In this document: positions 54,601 through 60,996 of the stretch, in pieces
Layout of the letters: every line of letters starts with the position of its first letter
Position numbering within the stretch: the first letter of the stretch is position 1
Origin: a virus
Length of the DNA stretch: 64,000 nt
Virus record (IMG/VR): IMGVR_UViG_3300021963_000001
Location: 1-64,000 of that record
Reading direction: 5' to 3' (one strand)
Position numbers and translations under genes: made by a program
Notes under the pieces: model-generated
The model's input: the letters and a program-made list of their open reading frames with translations, nothing else
Database searches by the model: none
Told to the model about the DNA's origin: nothing

Positions 54601-55135
54601 GAGTGTCGGACTGCGTGGCCCGATGGTAGTTGTGGGCTACGGCCAAGACATTTACAACAACGGAAATATTGCTCCTACCGGAGTTGGTTTGGCCTATCGC
54701 TCAGATCAACACAAGGTTGGACCGACAGATTTGCTGTGGGATGATTTGAGGCAGGTCTGGACAGGAGCCGGAATCACAAGAGTTTATGTTTATGCCGAGG
54801 GAAGTCCGGCCTCTGGCTATGTTGTTATTGGAAATTCTATTACCAGCAAAGCCATCGCCCTTTATCCATCGACGCCTGGATCAATCGGTATTGGCTACAC
54901 ATTAGCAGCCTACTCGCCGAATGAAAAAGTTTGGTATCAAGCAGGTGGCGGCAGCCAAGTATTTTTGGGCAATTCTTTGGGTTACATATATGGTGGATCA
55001 AGTGGTAGCGCCAATGTCTTCAATAGAGGCGTAAAAAATGTCTACAACTATCTTTCCACCCCCATTTCTTCTGGCGCAAAAATAATTGTGGCTGAGTCTA
55101 ATGGTAGTTATGTTGTCATTGCGGCGGATTGCTAA
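51677..55135 (+). CDS. Large tail-tip/baseplate hub protein
   Basis: A 1152-residue protein. The start (YGSNNRTLLGFYVQQASATVSWG) and the segment GHPIRLKIGGFYFGGILSK resemble baseplate hub or tail-associated proteins that cap the tube. Residues 100-250 contain an FWEDPAIGGFGWSG loop and YDVINKVCQDAGYDFVVELI, a hub-like phrase. The remainder is beta-rich with no transmembrane segments; the C-terminal 200 residues look like an additional beta domain. Its size and position after the distal-tail protein fit a central tail-tip protein. No lytic transglycosylase motif was found. Confidence 0.6.
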   Translation: MPTESDFKFVAPQITYGSNNRTLLGFYVQQASATVSWGDNGSSLNLTLVKENDDFNYLYNDFPATVGHPIRLKIGGFYFGGILSKVTKKKATNGLTYDIVVVDPREILQATSVIIGQYSGTVPVGVGNIINAYGFWEDPAIGGFGWSGSDNLGMPWTSFFSAVLQICNKPIITPYGGPMRWGLPTPEFPNGVYYSLDLSELPIPDPYYRIEGNGVVSLYDVINKVCQDAGYDFVVELIGYTIKIRVINRKFAPALGTIGAIVNTPGSNATAIEHGIEMAQGHQTAAMLIGAPREGMFAKANFTSFWGYDHLKNPILGHSGTIVLAPKIMGEQPILYRCEMMNLYAFSVEDVIGSAYYFCSTLELQFAMAGIDSWMEFIEKYRPDVFFAMTGFASNRTNQVLLNGLNVGDSVQTNPQAILARALEATYDRSEGRRRFFSWLSGVAQQYLGKEFIVSLGPITTDIGNLWPSFFQSTIDPDQPFDQNLRPNIRYEFDVCRSAYMPIEEAFLYYGLKPISASTFMDDGNRFEPIALYNYVRLNQTNAFIENTQETVFDTYGVYTKVSMGDQIEEMAFPNVVTPYSTSQSIRYILDGPGFAFVGGPLVRATVQNPIFSRATDPSGDHSVISRVLGTPANIYQTNAESSKTKMHPPPVNPSFFILPLKSNRFCYGPFWTYSQIPGRVKIEVDSDLTPASYGSEILMNRIAIARLFDGSSQLALTEHGRVTIPDFPQVSIGQALQVNGPAVTSVEISFGTGGVQTTYAFQNFSPRFGVIPRQTQDRLRKVGQLSSQLRRNLFKLAIESQKTSQGMARAAVGAAGLQMTAGAFDKFHRVQTPHECVAGFASQASQYAVRLDVKSAPLHELLANTEANDVELYANRAITSQDALFRPYRAPTYNGGISVTRNGVDYRSLPDTSLLPKLEIPQNIYNTTTSQNLTPIIYPGASDISIVTYQKANGEPCEINNWNTGAGAGAFEARSVGLRGPMVVVGYGQDIYNNGNIAPTGVGLAYRSDQHKVGPTDLLWDDLRQVWTGAGITRVYVYAEGSPASGYVVIGNSITSKAIALYPSTPGSIGIGYTLAAYSPNEKVWYQAGGGSQVFLGNSLGYIYGGSSGSANVFNRGVKNVYNYLSTPISSGAKIIVAESNGSYVVIAADC

Positions 55136-57042
55136 TGAGTTGCCAAGGTCGATGGCCGTGTTGTTGTAATCGCGCAAGCCAATGTCTTGCCTGCGATTCC
55201 GATCCTACAGGCGGCGAGTATGACTACGCTGTCATCGTTCGCTTCGGGGCGAAAGAATCCAGCTTATACAATTCGCAAGAACAAAAATATCTGCCGGATT
55301 TTGATTTTTCGTCTCCGGAACGCTTTCTGTCATTGAAGCTCAACGGACAGAATTTACCCATCCCCCATTTGGTAGAACGAAACGATTACAATAACGACTA
55401 CTACTATTATTGGTATTGGAACTACCATTATTACGGGTGGGCGGTCTACTACACAAACCCCAGCGTTTTGGGTCCGCTTGTCAACGCCACACGCTGCCCT
55501 TGCTTGAATGATGTCACAACCATGTATGGTTGGAATTACTGGTGGCTTCCCGGCTGGTGGTATCAAGGCCCAGAGTTTCTCAGCGACCCGTCCACGCAAT
55601 ACATACCTATGAGCAAAGGTATGTTTCAAGCCAACAACAATGACATGGACCTGCGCTTCTCTTCGTTGCCGTTCAACTTAGACGAATGGCCCACCGAGAA
55701 TCCGCTGAAGACAGCGGATGTCGATGCCAGCTTTGTGGTGATTCGTTTCAAGAATGGTATACCAGAATGTGTCTCTACCAAAAGTAAATTGACTGCTAGT
55801 CTTCGCTCTCAGGAATACGACTACTCTAGTAATTATAACGGTTACTACTACTGGTGGGGCTGGAACGGATACTGGTGGGGGATATCTGTAGGCGGAGCCT
55901 ATTTGCCCGGCTCCAACCAACCCCCTTATACGGCAGGTTACTGCCAATGGCCATTTCCCAATAACGGCTATTACAACTACTGGTATGGCTGGTATAACGG
56001 CTACTACTCAAATTCCAACCGCAGCCTAGACAAGTATTGGGGTAGTGGTGGTCACACATACTTTGACCTGTGCGCCTACGAACAAGACTCCCTACCTCCG
56101 TGCGGCGGTAATTTGCCAGGAACTCTCAATGTCACGGTTGTGACCAAATGCCTAGGGACACAAAGCGCACAGGTATCGGCGGCCACCCCGCTTTTTTCAG
56201 ACTACGACAACACGCAACCCATTCCGTACACCTACACAAATTGCGGTAACTTTACGGAAATCCAAGCAGATACCTCTACCTATTACATGTTCGCCCACGC
56301 TCAGTACGATCAGCCTTATACCTATCAAGGCGACGATCTTAATAAAAAACTACGCGAGTGCAAGTTTCCTTTGAGTAGCGCAGGTGCTTCTTATTACCTT
56401 ATCAACAAGATCGACAAAGGTAGTGAGCCGATTGATTTTGGAATACCCGAAGGACAACAAGAATACTATCTTGGTTATGCTTATGAATATTTTATTGATG
56501 ATGGGAACTATACCGCAGAACCACAGAACCCGGTCATACCTGATCATTACAAAGATGATAAAGGAAATATAATTCCGCGTTCTTCTATTATTCAATCCTG
56601 GAAAATAGGTGACCCATACTATTATTATTGGTATAATTGGTACTACAACACAGATTATGATCTTTATTATATTTGCGAACAAGGTGGAGTTAATTATAAA
56701 AACAAACACGACAATATTGTTTATCAGGACTGGCCGCTTGATTTGCGAGACGAGCCGATTCGATGTAGTCCGTTTGTGACCGGTCCTGCTCGTTCTAGTG
56801 CTTATTCATATCACTATGCGGTTTCTACTCCGATAGTTACTCGTTTTGAATTAGCGCCCAGATACGATAATACAAAAACCAGCCGTGATTATTACTACTG
56901 GCATAAAATCAACGGATCTTATGTTCAACTCAAATATAGACTTTGGGACCTTTATGGCATCAGTCGGGTCTGGTCAACCAACTGTCACTCTTGTGAGCTT
57001 GGATATAGAGTTGCCCACCCACCAATCACGGTGACACCATGA
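55135..57042 (+). CDS. Tyr/Trp-rich tail-tip protein of unknown function
   Basis: A 635-residue protein with an N-terminal cysteine cluster (CQGRWPCCCNRASQCLACDS) and six aromatic-rich patches: about 84-106 (YYYYWYWNYHYYGW), 130-145 (YGWNYWWLPGWWYQ), 228-250 (GYYYWWGWNGYWWG), 276-295 (NNGYYNYWYGWYNGYY), 493-512 (YYYYWYNWYYNTDYD) and 583-597 (SRDYYYW). Between them lie ordinary beta-like segments with a few cysteines. The patches are encoded by mixed TAC/TAT and TGG codons, so they are not a simple DNA repeat. It follows the tail-tip gene and begins in a TAATG overlap. Aromatic loops of Tyr, Trp, Ser, Gly and Asn are well suited to binding, so an adhesin is the best guess. I know no family that matches. 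Confidence 0.7.
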   Translation: MSCQGRWPCCCNRASQCLACDSDPTGGEYDYAVIVRFGAKESSLYNSQEQKYLPDFDFSSPERFLSLKLNGQNLPIPHLVERNDYNNDYYYYWYWNYHYYGWAVYYTNPSVLGPLVNATRCPCLNDVTTMYGWNYWWLPGWWYQGPEFLSDPSTQYIPMSKGMFQANNNDMDLRFSSLPFNLDEWPTENPLKTADVDASFVVIRFKNGIPECVSTKSKLTASLRSQEYDYSSNYNGYYYWWGWNGYWWGISVGGAYLPGSNQPPYTAGYCQWPFPNNGYYNYWYGWYNGYYSNSNRSLDKYWGSGGHTYFDLCAYEQDSLPPCGGNLPGTLNVTVVTKCLGTQSAQVSAATPLFSDYDNTQPIPYTYTNCGNFTEIQADTSTYYMFAHAQYDQPYTYQGDDLNKKLRECKFPLSSAGASYYLINKIDKGSEPIDFGIPEGQQEYYLGYAYEYFIDDGNYTAEPQNPVIPDHYKDDKGNIIPRSSIIQSWKIGDPYYYYWYNWYYNTDYDLYYICEQGGVNYKNKHDNIVYQDWPLDLRDEPIRCSPFVTGPARSSAYSYHYAVSTPIVTRFELAPRYDNTKTSRDYYYWHKINGSYVQLKYRLWDLYGISRVWSTNCHSCELGYRVAHPPITVTP

Positions 57043-57395
57043 AGCCGTGCCCGAACGATCCATCGATCTGCAAGTGTGCGATCTGCAAGCTGTACAGCAC
57101 CGATCCAGTTTATCGGGCACATTGGGATGGGGTGGCTTTGCCAACACCCGCACAGCCAGCACAACCACCACCGCTTCCTGGTCTGTTGCGACAAGGACTG
57201 AATCTGGCTACCGCCATCGTCCAACATGTCGCCGGAGGGTTGCAATCAGCTGATAGCGAAACATATCAAAAAAGAATGGAAATTTGCAAAGCTTGCCCCA
57301 AACTTCGGCCCGACAACCGCTGTTCTGGGTGCGGATGTGTTATGAGCGTAAAGGCCTCGTGGGACGAGCAAAAGTGCCCCGATGGCAAGTGGTGA
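57039..57395 (+). CDS. Cysteine-rich zinc-ribbon-like protein
   Basis: A 118-residue protein. A short N-terminal cysteine cluster (CPNDPSICKCAICK) is followed by a Pro/Ala-rich linker and a C-terminal six-cysteine motif (C83, C86, C95, C98, C100, C113) within ICKACPKLRPDNRCSGCGC and DEQKCPDGKW. This C-terminal block matches a small phage zinc-binding protein type found in many large phages. It begins in an ATGA overlap with the Tyr/Trp-rich gene. A structural zinc module or assembly factor at the tail tip is likely. Confidence 0.65.
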   Translation: MKPCPNDPSICKCAICKLYSTDPVYRAHWDGVALPTPAQPAQPPPLPGLLRQGLNLATAIVQHVAGGLQSADSETYQKRMEICKACPKLRPDNRCSGCGCVMSVKASWDEQKCPDGKW

Positions 57396-57402
57396 CGGTG
57401 TA
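57396..57402 (+). promoter_or_regulatory. CGGTGTA element (candidate late promoter) before 57425 gene
   Basis: GTGACGGTGTAAATC in a 29-base gap, directly after the stop codon and 22 bases before the ATG, followed by AAAGGAGG. The copy is identical to that at 9879 over ACGGTGTAAAT. Promoter function is inferred. Confidence 0.65.
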
Positions 57403-57424
57403 AATCTTAAAGGAGGTACTAGAC

Positions 57425-58096
57425 ATGCCGGCGTCAATTTCATTTTATGCGGGTCAGTTCGTAGAGGGGGGAACCTTCTCGACTTTCCAGATTGCCGACC
57501 TAGCCGGTTCCGGTTTGGGCTTTTACGGTGGCGGATTTGGAGAATCCGTAGCCGTTGGCCAAGCCCAAGACAAGACCTTCGTGACCAATGCCACGGGTGT
57601 CAACCAGGGCGTCGAAGCTTGGAATGTCAAATACGCCAACGCAGGAAGCGGGTTGGTGGGCCGCGGCACCTCTGCCATCCCCCTCCGTGCCATCCCCAAC
57701 TGGCAATCCACCGTCAATGTCCGATTCACGAACGACACTTCCGTAAAGACCCAGAATGTCAAAGCCTACATCTTTGATCGGGTTCTTCCAACCAATCCAG
57801 CCTCCGGTGTAACTACTTACCTAGCAGAGATCGTACACCCCGTCACTGTTCAGGACTCGGGAAGTCCTACTGGGTCGGGTTCGACAGCTTGGGAAGTGTT
57901 TACGACTGCCGGCCAAACTACACCAGCTCAGCGAGACCCGGTCACCTTGACGGCCTCGCCAGGAACCTCTGGTCTGCGTCCCTCGGGCGCAAACACGATG
58001 GATATCCGCCACGACTGGTATTTGGCATTGTCAGCATCCCCGGACGGGATCGGGAGTAAGCAGTTCGGACTCTGGGTCCAACTGGAATATCTGTGA
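57425..58096 (+). CDS. Virion structural protein
   Basis: A 223-residue, beta-rich protein: SISFYAGQFVEGGTFSTFQI, GSGLGFYGGGFGESVAV, then VKYANAGSGLVGRGTSAI and EYL at the end. It has its own candidate promoter, a strong AAAGGAGG site and a terminator directly after, and GC-rich codons. All this suggests high expression, as for an abundant virion component such as a minor tail or decoration protein. The family is not recognised. Confidence 0.6.
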   Translation: MPASISFYAGQFVEGGTFSTFQIADLAGSGLGFYGGGFGESVAVGQAQDKTFVTNATGVNQGVEAWNVKYANAGSGLVGRGTSAIPLRAIPNWQSTVNVRFTNDTSVKTQNVKAYIFDRVLPTNPASGVTTYLAEIVHPVTVQDSGSPTGSGSTAWEVFTTAGQTTPAQRDPVTLTASPGTSGLRPSGANTMDIRHDWYLALSASPDGIGSKQFGLWVQLEYL

Positions 58097-58123
58097 TCGA
58101 TCCCCTCTTACCGCAGCGGAAAG

Positions 58124-58153
58124 GCCCGCCCAAAAAGGCGGGCTTTTTCGTTT
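58124..58153 (+). terminator. Rho-independent terminator after 57425 gene
   Basis: Stem GCCCGCC (58124-58130) / GGCGGGC (58137-58143) with a CAAAAA loop, followed by TTTTTCGTTT. It separates the plus-strand unit from the convergent minus-strand gene. On the minus strand the tail is weaker. Confidence 0.9.
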
Positions 58154-58876
58154 CTAGGCGAACTCATAGCCACGGTTGGGAATGAAGACTGCCCTTTTCC
58201 TCGTCGCCGTAGGACGGGGCTGGGTGAGGTAAGTGGTTGCCGCCATGGCTAGATATTGGTTTTCGCCACCGGGCGTTTGGAGTGAACGGACAGACATCCA
58301 GCCATTATCCTGGCTTTCATAGATAACCATGCGTCCCTGGCGCGGTTCAATTTCACGAACCACATTGAAGCCGACATCGTCCCACAACAGATGCTGGCCT
58401 TTCCAACCCACATTCCACTCCGGCGTCAAAAATAAAAGCACATTGACCCGTCGCTCCAAGTTTAGGATGGGATGCAGTTCGTAGCCCATATGGGGGGCAA
58501 GGAAGCCGCCATTGTCATAGCGGTAAATGCCCATCCCGTGCAGGCCTGGGTCAGCAATCAAATTGGGAATACCTATGGCATTGCTAACGATATTGATAAA
58601 CGATGGAGACTGCATCGCCTCCAAAAGGTTCCTGGTAAACGGCGACAGCGAGGGCAGTTCGCGGGTGGTGCGCTTCCTCTCAAAATCATTATTGTAGACC
58701 GTCCAGTTTGGCCAATTGGATGGAGGCAGCGTGTAAAAGGCCTCGTTTAGAACTTGTGGGTCAAAAGCGTTTTCGATGATTAGGTGGGGATATGGTCCGG
58801 TTGCAACATTGCTGACGATGCTGTTGCCACCGAAGCCTGGCACCGGTTCGCCAGCGATCACACTTATTGCTGCCAT
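58154..58876 (-). CDS. 2OG-Fe(II) oxygenase-like protein, catalytic residues degenerate
   Basis: A 240-residue protein with the outline of prolyl-4-hydroxylase-type 2-oxoglutarate oxygenases: IYRYDNGGFLAPHMGYEL, RRVNVLLFLTPEW, WKGQHLLWDD and VREIEPRQGRMVIYES. The usual HxD pair becomes H129-M-G131, the distal histidine is missing (W193-M-S-V196) and the usual 2OG-binding arginine is not obvious (GGENQYLAM). This suggests lost or altered chemistry. GAAGGAGAACG precedes the ATG at 58876. It is divergent from the glycosyltransferase, with an inverted repeat between them. Modified or binding-only function is possible. Confidence 0.65.
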   Translation of the reverse strand: MAAISVIAGEPVPGFGGNSIVSNVATGPYPHLIIENAFDPQVLNEAFYTLPPSNWPNWTVYNNDFERKRTTRELPSLSPFTRNLLEAMQSPSFINIVSNAIGIPNLIADPGLHGMGIYRYDNGGFLAPHMGYELHPILNLERRVNVLLFLTPEWNVGWKGQHLLWDDVGFNVVREIEPRQGRMVIYESQDNGWMSVRSLQTPGGENQYLAMAATTYLTQPRPTATRKRAVFIPNRGYEFA

Positions 58877-58913
58877 TTCGTTCTCCTTCTTTTGATAATA
58901 ACCGCCACCACCC

Positions 58914-58952
58914 CCAGCACGCATAGAACCATATGACACGGGATTGTGCTGG
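58914..58952. promoter_or_regulatory. Inverted repeat in divergent gap
   Basis: CCAGCAC (58914-58920) and GTGCTGG (58946-58952) form seven-base arms, 25 bases apart, in the 84-base gap between the oxygenase-like gene and the glycosyltransferase. The right arm abuts the ribosome-binding site of the latter. It is a possible operator. Confidence 0.25.
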
Positions 58953-58960
58953 AGGACAGT

Positions 58961-59998
58961 ATGCCTACGCCCTTGCTTACTATCGGAATGGCGACCTTTG
59001 ACGACTTCGACGGCGTCTACTTCACCCTCCAATCTCTTAAGGCTTACCACGACCTGACCGATGTTGAGCTATTGGTCGTTGACAACAAACCCGAAGGCTG
59101 CACTCACACCAAGACTATCTGCGAGTGGACGAAGACACGCTACCTGCACAGGGGCCACGCTACCGGCACCTCCCTCCCCCGCCAACTTGTCTTTGAAGAA
59201 GCACAAGGGGAATGGGTCATGTGCATGGACAGCCATGTCTTGCTCACGCAAGGGGTTGTGTCCAAGGTTAAGGAGTTCATTCGTTCTGGCAAAGCCGAAC
59301 GCAAGAACCTTTACCAGGGACCGCTTCTTTACGATGACCATATCAACATGGCGACGCACTTCGACCCAGTCTGGCGCGACTCCATGTATGGCACCTGGGC
59401 GACTGATGAGCGAGTCAAGCTTGGGGAACCGTTCGACATCCCCATGCAAGGCCTCGGCCAATTCATGATGTGTAAGGAAGAATGGCCAGGCTTCAATACC
59501 CTGTTCAGAGGCTTCGGTGGTGAAGAGGGGTATATTCACTCTAAGGTGCGCAAATTCGGTGGCAGGGCGATGTGTGTCCCTTGGATGACCTGGCTGCACC
59601 GGTTCGGTCGGCCCAAGGGTGTTCCCTATCGCCTCGTTCTTGAAGATCGCGTGTTCAACTACATCCTAGGTCGCCGCGAGATCGGCCTGCCTTATCAAGA
59701 TGTGATTGAACACTTCACGGGCAGGATGCCCGAAAATAATCTCAAGGCGACAGTCGCCGAGGCCGAAGCACTAGATTTTAACGAGGGCGTTTTCCCTGAG
59801 CGTTTCCGCAGTCTGCAAAAAATCGTTCGGACTCAACCGTGCGTTTATCGCACGGAATTACCCATCGACCGGGCTGACTGCAACTGCCCCTTCAAATTCG
59901 TTTATGGCTGCGAGAAGCACGAGAAGTGCCGACCGTTCACCGACAACGGAGACGGTGTTCGCTGCTGCCAAAAATGCGAAGACTACGAGGAGGTCTGA
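58961..59998 (+). CDS. GT-A glycosyltransferase with DSH motif and C-terminal cysteine cluster
   Basis: A 345-residue protein. MPTPLLTIGMATFDDFDGVY and ELLVVDNKPEG are the GT-A family start. GEWVMCMDSHVLL supplies a D90-S-H92 metal motif of DxH type, as in polypeptide GalNAc transferases (family knowledge). The C-terminal 55 residues hold CNCPFKFVYGCEKHEKCRPF and GVRCCQKCEDYE, a probable metal cluster or zinc module. The ATG at 58961 has GGAGG five bases upstream. It may glycosylate a virion or host-surface component. The donor sugar is not visible. Confidence 0.75.
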   Translation: MPTPLLTIGMATFDDFDGVYFTLQSLKAYHDLTDVELLVVDNKPEGCTHTKTICEWTKTRYLHRGHATGTSLPRQLVFEEAQGEWVMCMDSHVLLTQGVVSKVKEFIRSGKAERKNLYQGPLLYDDHINMATHFDPVWRDSMYGTWATDERVKLGEPFDIPMQGLGQFMMCKEEWPGFNTLFRGFGGEEGYIHSKVRKFGGRAMCVPWMTWLHRFGRPKGVPYRLVLEDRVFNYILGRREIGLPYQDVIEHFTGRMPENNLKATVAEAEALDFNEGVFPERFRSLQKIVRTQPCVYRTELPIDRADCNCPFKFVYGCEKHEKCRPFTDNGDGVRCCQKCEDYEEV

Positions 59999-59999
59999 G

Positions 60000-60215
60000 G
60001 TGCGCCTAGAAGACATCCCCAAAGATATTCGAGATGCCATTGAGATGGCAGGCTGGGCGGCAGCAGATGCCTTCCTGGCCAAACTCGAAGAAAGCCTACC
60101 CCTCTGTGAGTGGGGTGGATACCAGCCCGAGATCGGCCCCTGGGTTGGCGGTATTTGTCGTAACTTACGCAGTGCCCTAACCGGTGGGTCAATCCAAGGT
60201 TCAACCGATGAATGA
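60000..60215 (+). CDS. Small conserved-looking phage protein
   Basis: A 71-residue protein: DIPKDIRDAIEMAGWAAADA, then EWGGYQPEIGPWVGGICRNL. It starts at GTG 60000 with AGGAGG (59988-59993) six bases upstream, next to the glycosyltransferase stop. It ends in an ATGA overlap with the next gene. Function unknown. Confidence 0.55.
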   Translation: MRLEDIPKDIRDAIEMAGWAAADAFLAKLEESLPLCEWGGYQPEIGPWVGGICRNLRSALTGGSIQGSTDE

Positions 60216-60409
60216 GCGAGGATTTTCCAATGTCGGAAGAGATCGAAATTGTACCGGCCCCCGAGTCTCCGATGCCGGAGTTTACGGCGACGGCAGACCA
60301 GTCCGTTCTGATCGACCCGCGGGTCTTTTTGCCGTTCCAGGTCGTCGCCCACCCAATCGATCTGGTCGTGGTCGAGACCGAGCTTCCTAGTCAGCCTACG
60401 GCTGAATGA
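60212..60409 (+). CDS. Small acidic protein
   Basis: A 65-residue acidic, Pro/Glu-rich protein that starts at ATG 60212 within an ATGA overlap; ATG 60230 is the alternative, with GAGG nine bases upstream. No recognised fold. It is the last gene of the plus-strand unit before a bidirectional terminator. Confidence 0.5.
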   Translation: MSEDFPMSEEIEIVPAPESPMPEFTATADQSVLIDPRVFLPFQVVAHPIDLVVVETELPSQPTAE

Positions 60410-60421
60410 CGAGAAAAGAAG

Positions 60422-60450
60422 AAGACCCGCTCAAAAAGCGGGTCTTTTTC
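60422..60450. terminator. Bidirectional rho-independent terminator
   Basis: A perfect ten-pair stem (AAGACCCGCT / AGCGGGTCTT, loop CAAAA) followed by TTTC on the plus strand and CTTCTTTTC on the minus strand. It sits between converging genes (60212-60409 and the minus-strand gene ending at 60450). Confidence 0.9.
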
Positions 60451-60551
60451 TACAAGATGAGCGTCAACAGGTAGAAGGTGACAGAAGTCCAGATAAAGCA
60501 AACGATCCCAATCAGGAATAGCAAAGCCAATTCTTTCAAGATTCTGATCAC
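60450..60551 (-). CDS. 33-residue single-span membrane micro-protein
   Basis: GTG 60551 preceded by GGAGG (complement of 60557-60561) at five-base spacing, and encoding MIRILKELALLFLIGIVCFI and then WTSVTFYLLTLIL. The whole protein is one membrane-spanning segment with a charged N-terminus. Its stop abuts the bidirectional terminator. The gap to the upstream gene holds that gene's own terminator, so it may be expressed by read-through or from its own start. Function unknown; micro-membrane proteins in phages often act on the host envelope. Confidence 0.5.
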   Translation of the reverse strand: MIRILKELALLFLIGIVCFIWTSVTFYLLTLIL

Positions 60552-60561
60552 GGCATCCTCC

Positions 60562-60597
60562 AAAAAAGAAAAAGCGGGGGACAACGCATCCCCCGCT
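60562..60597 (-). terminator. Rho-independent terminator (minus strand)
   Basis: Minus-strand stem AGCGGGGGA / TCCCCCGCT (60573-60581 with 60589-60597, loop of seven) followed by a minus-strand T-run interrupted by one C (complement of 60562-60572). It ends the zinc protein transcript, leaving the micro-protein gene beyond it. Confidence 0.8.
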
Positions 60598-60627
60598 CCT
60601 TCTAAAGGGTCTCCCGCCAAGGCCCCT

Positions 60628-60993
60628 TTAGTCCTTTTGTTCGCCCCGATAGCGACTCCAGCCGTTGTGTGGGCCGTAAGTGCCGGTCTCACGGTCGGGC
60701 TGGCCGTCCTTGTCCAGCTTGCGGATGGGGAACAGACCCGAACCATCCTGGTACTGGCCGAAAGCCAACTTGGCCCGACACTTGGGATTGTTGCATTGCA
60801 TCTCAAAATATTCGTATTCTTTTTTGTTTTTTGAGACTTTGCGCACCCGTGGGACGATGCGGTCTTCACCGCATGCCCCGCACTTGTGATCGCCGAAAAC
60901 TTCGTGAGCAGCCGACATTTGCCGGAACAACTCCTTCGTGTCGGCGGATTCGATTTCAATCGTGCCGTAAGCGGTCGGGATGTGGGCTTTCAT
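60628..60993 (-). CDS. Zinc-ribbon protein linked to single-strand annealing gene
   Basis: A 121-residue protein. C38/C41 (KCGACGED) and C67/C72 (QCNNPKCRAK) make a zinc ribbon separated by a beta hairpin with KEYEYFEMQC. The C-terminus contains LFPIRKLDKDGQPDRETGTY. The gene lies three bases after the stop of the annealing-protein gene and is likely co-transcribed. Similar zinc proteins accompany recombination proteins in other phages as far as I recall. Role: partner in recombination or replication, uncertain. Confidence 0.65.
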   Translation of the reverse strand: MKAHIPTAYGTIEIESADTKELFRQMSAAHEVFGDHKCGACGEDRIVPRVRKVSKNKKEYEYFEMQCNNPKCRAKLAFGQYQDGSGLFPIRKLDKDGQPDRETGTYGPHNGWSRYRGEQKD

Positions 60994-60996
60994 GCA

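Noticed and set aside
55135-57042. Diversity-generating retroelement target
   Set aside because: No reverse transcriptase or template repeat is visible in this window, and the patches are spread over six positions rather than one C-terminal variable region.
57805-57811. CGGTGTA copy inside the 57425 gene
   Set aside because: It is within coding sequence and no gene starts downstream at suitable distance.
60450-60959. 169-residue minus-strand frame from 60959
   Set aside because: Its N-terminal part is a shadow of the zinc protein in another frame; only the last 33 codons with a proper GTG and GGAGG look genuine, and these are reported.
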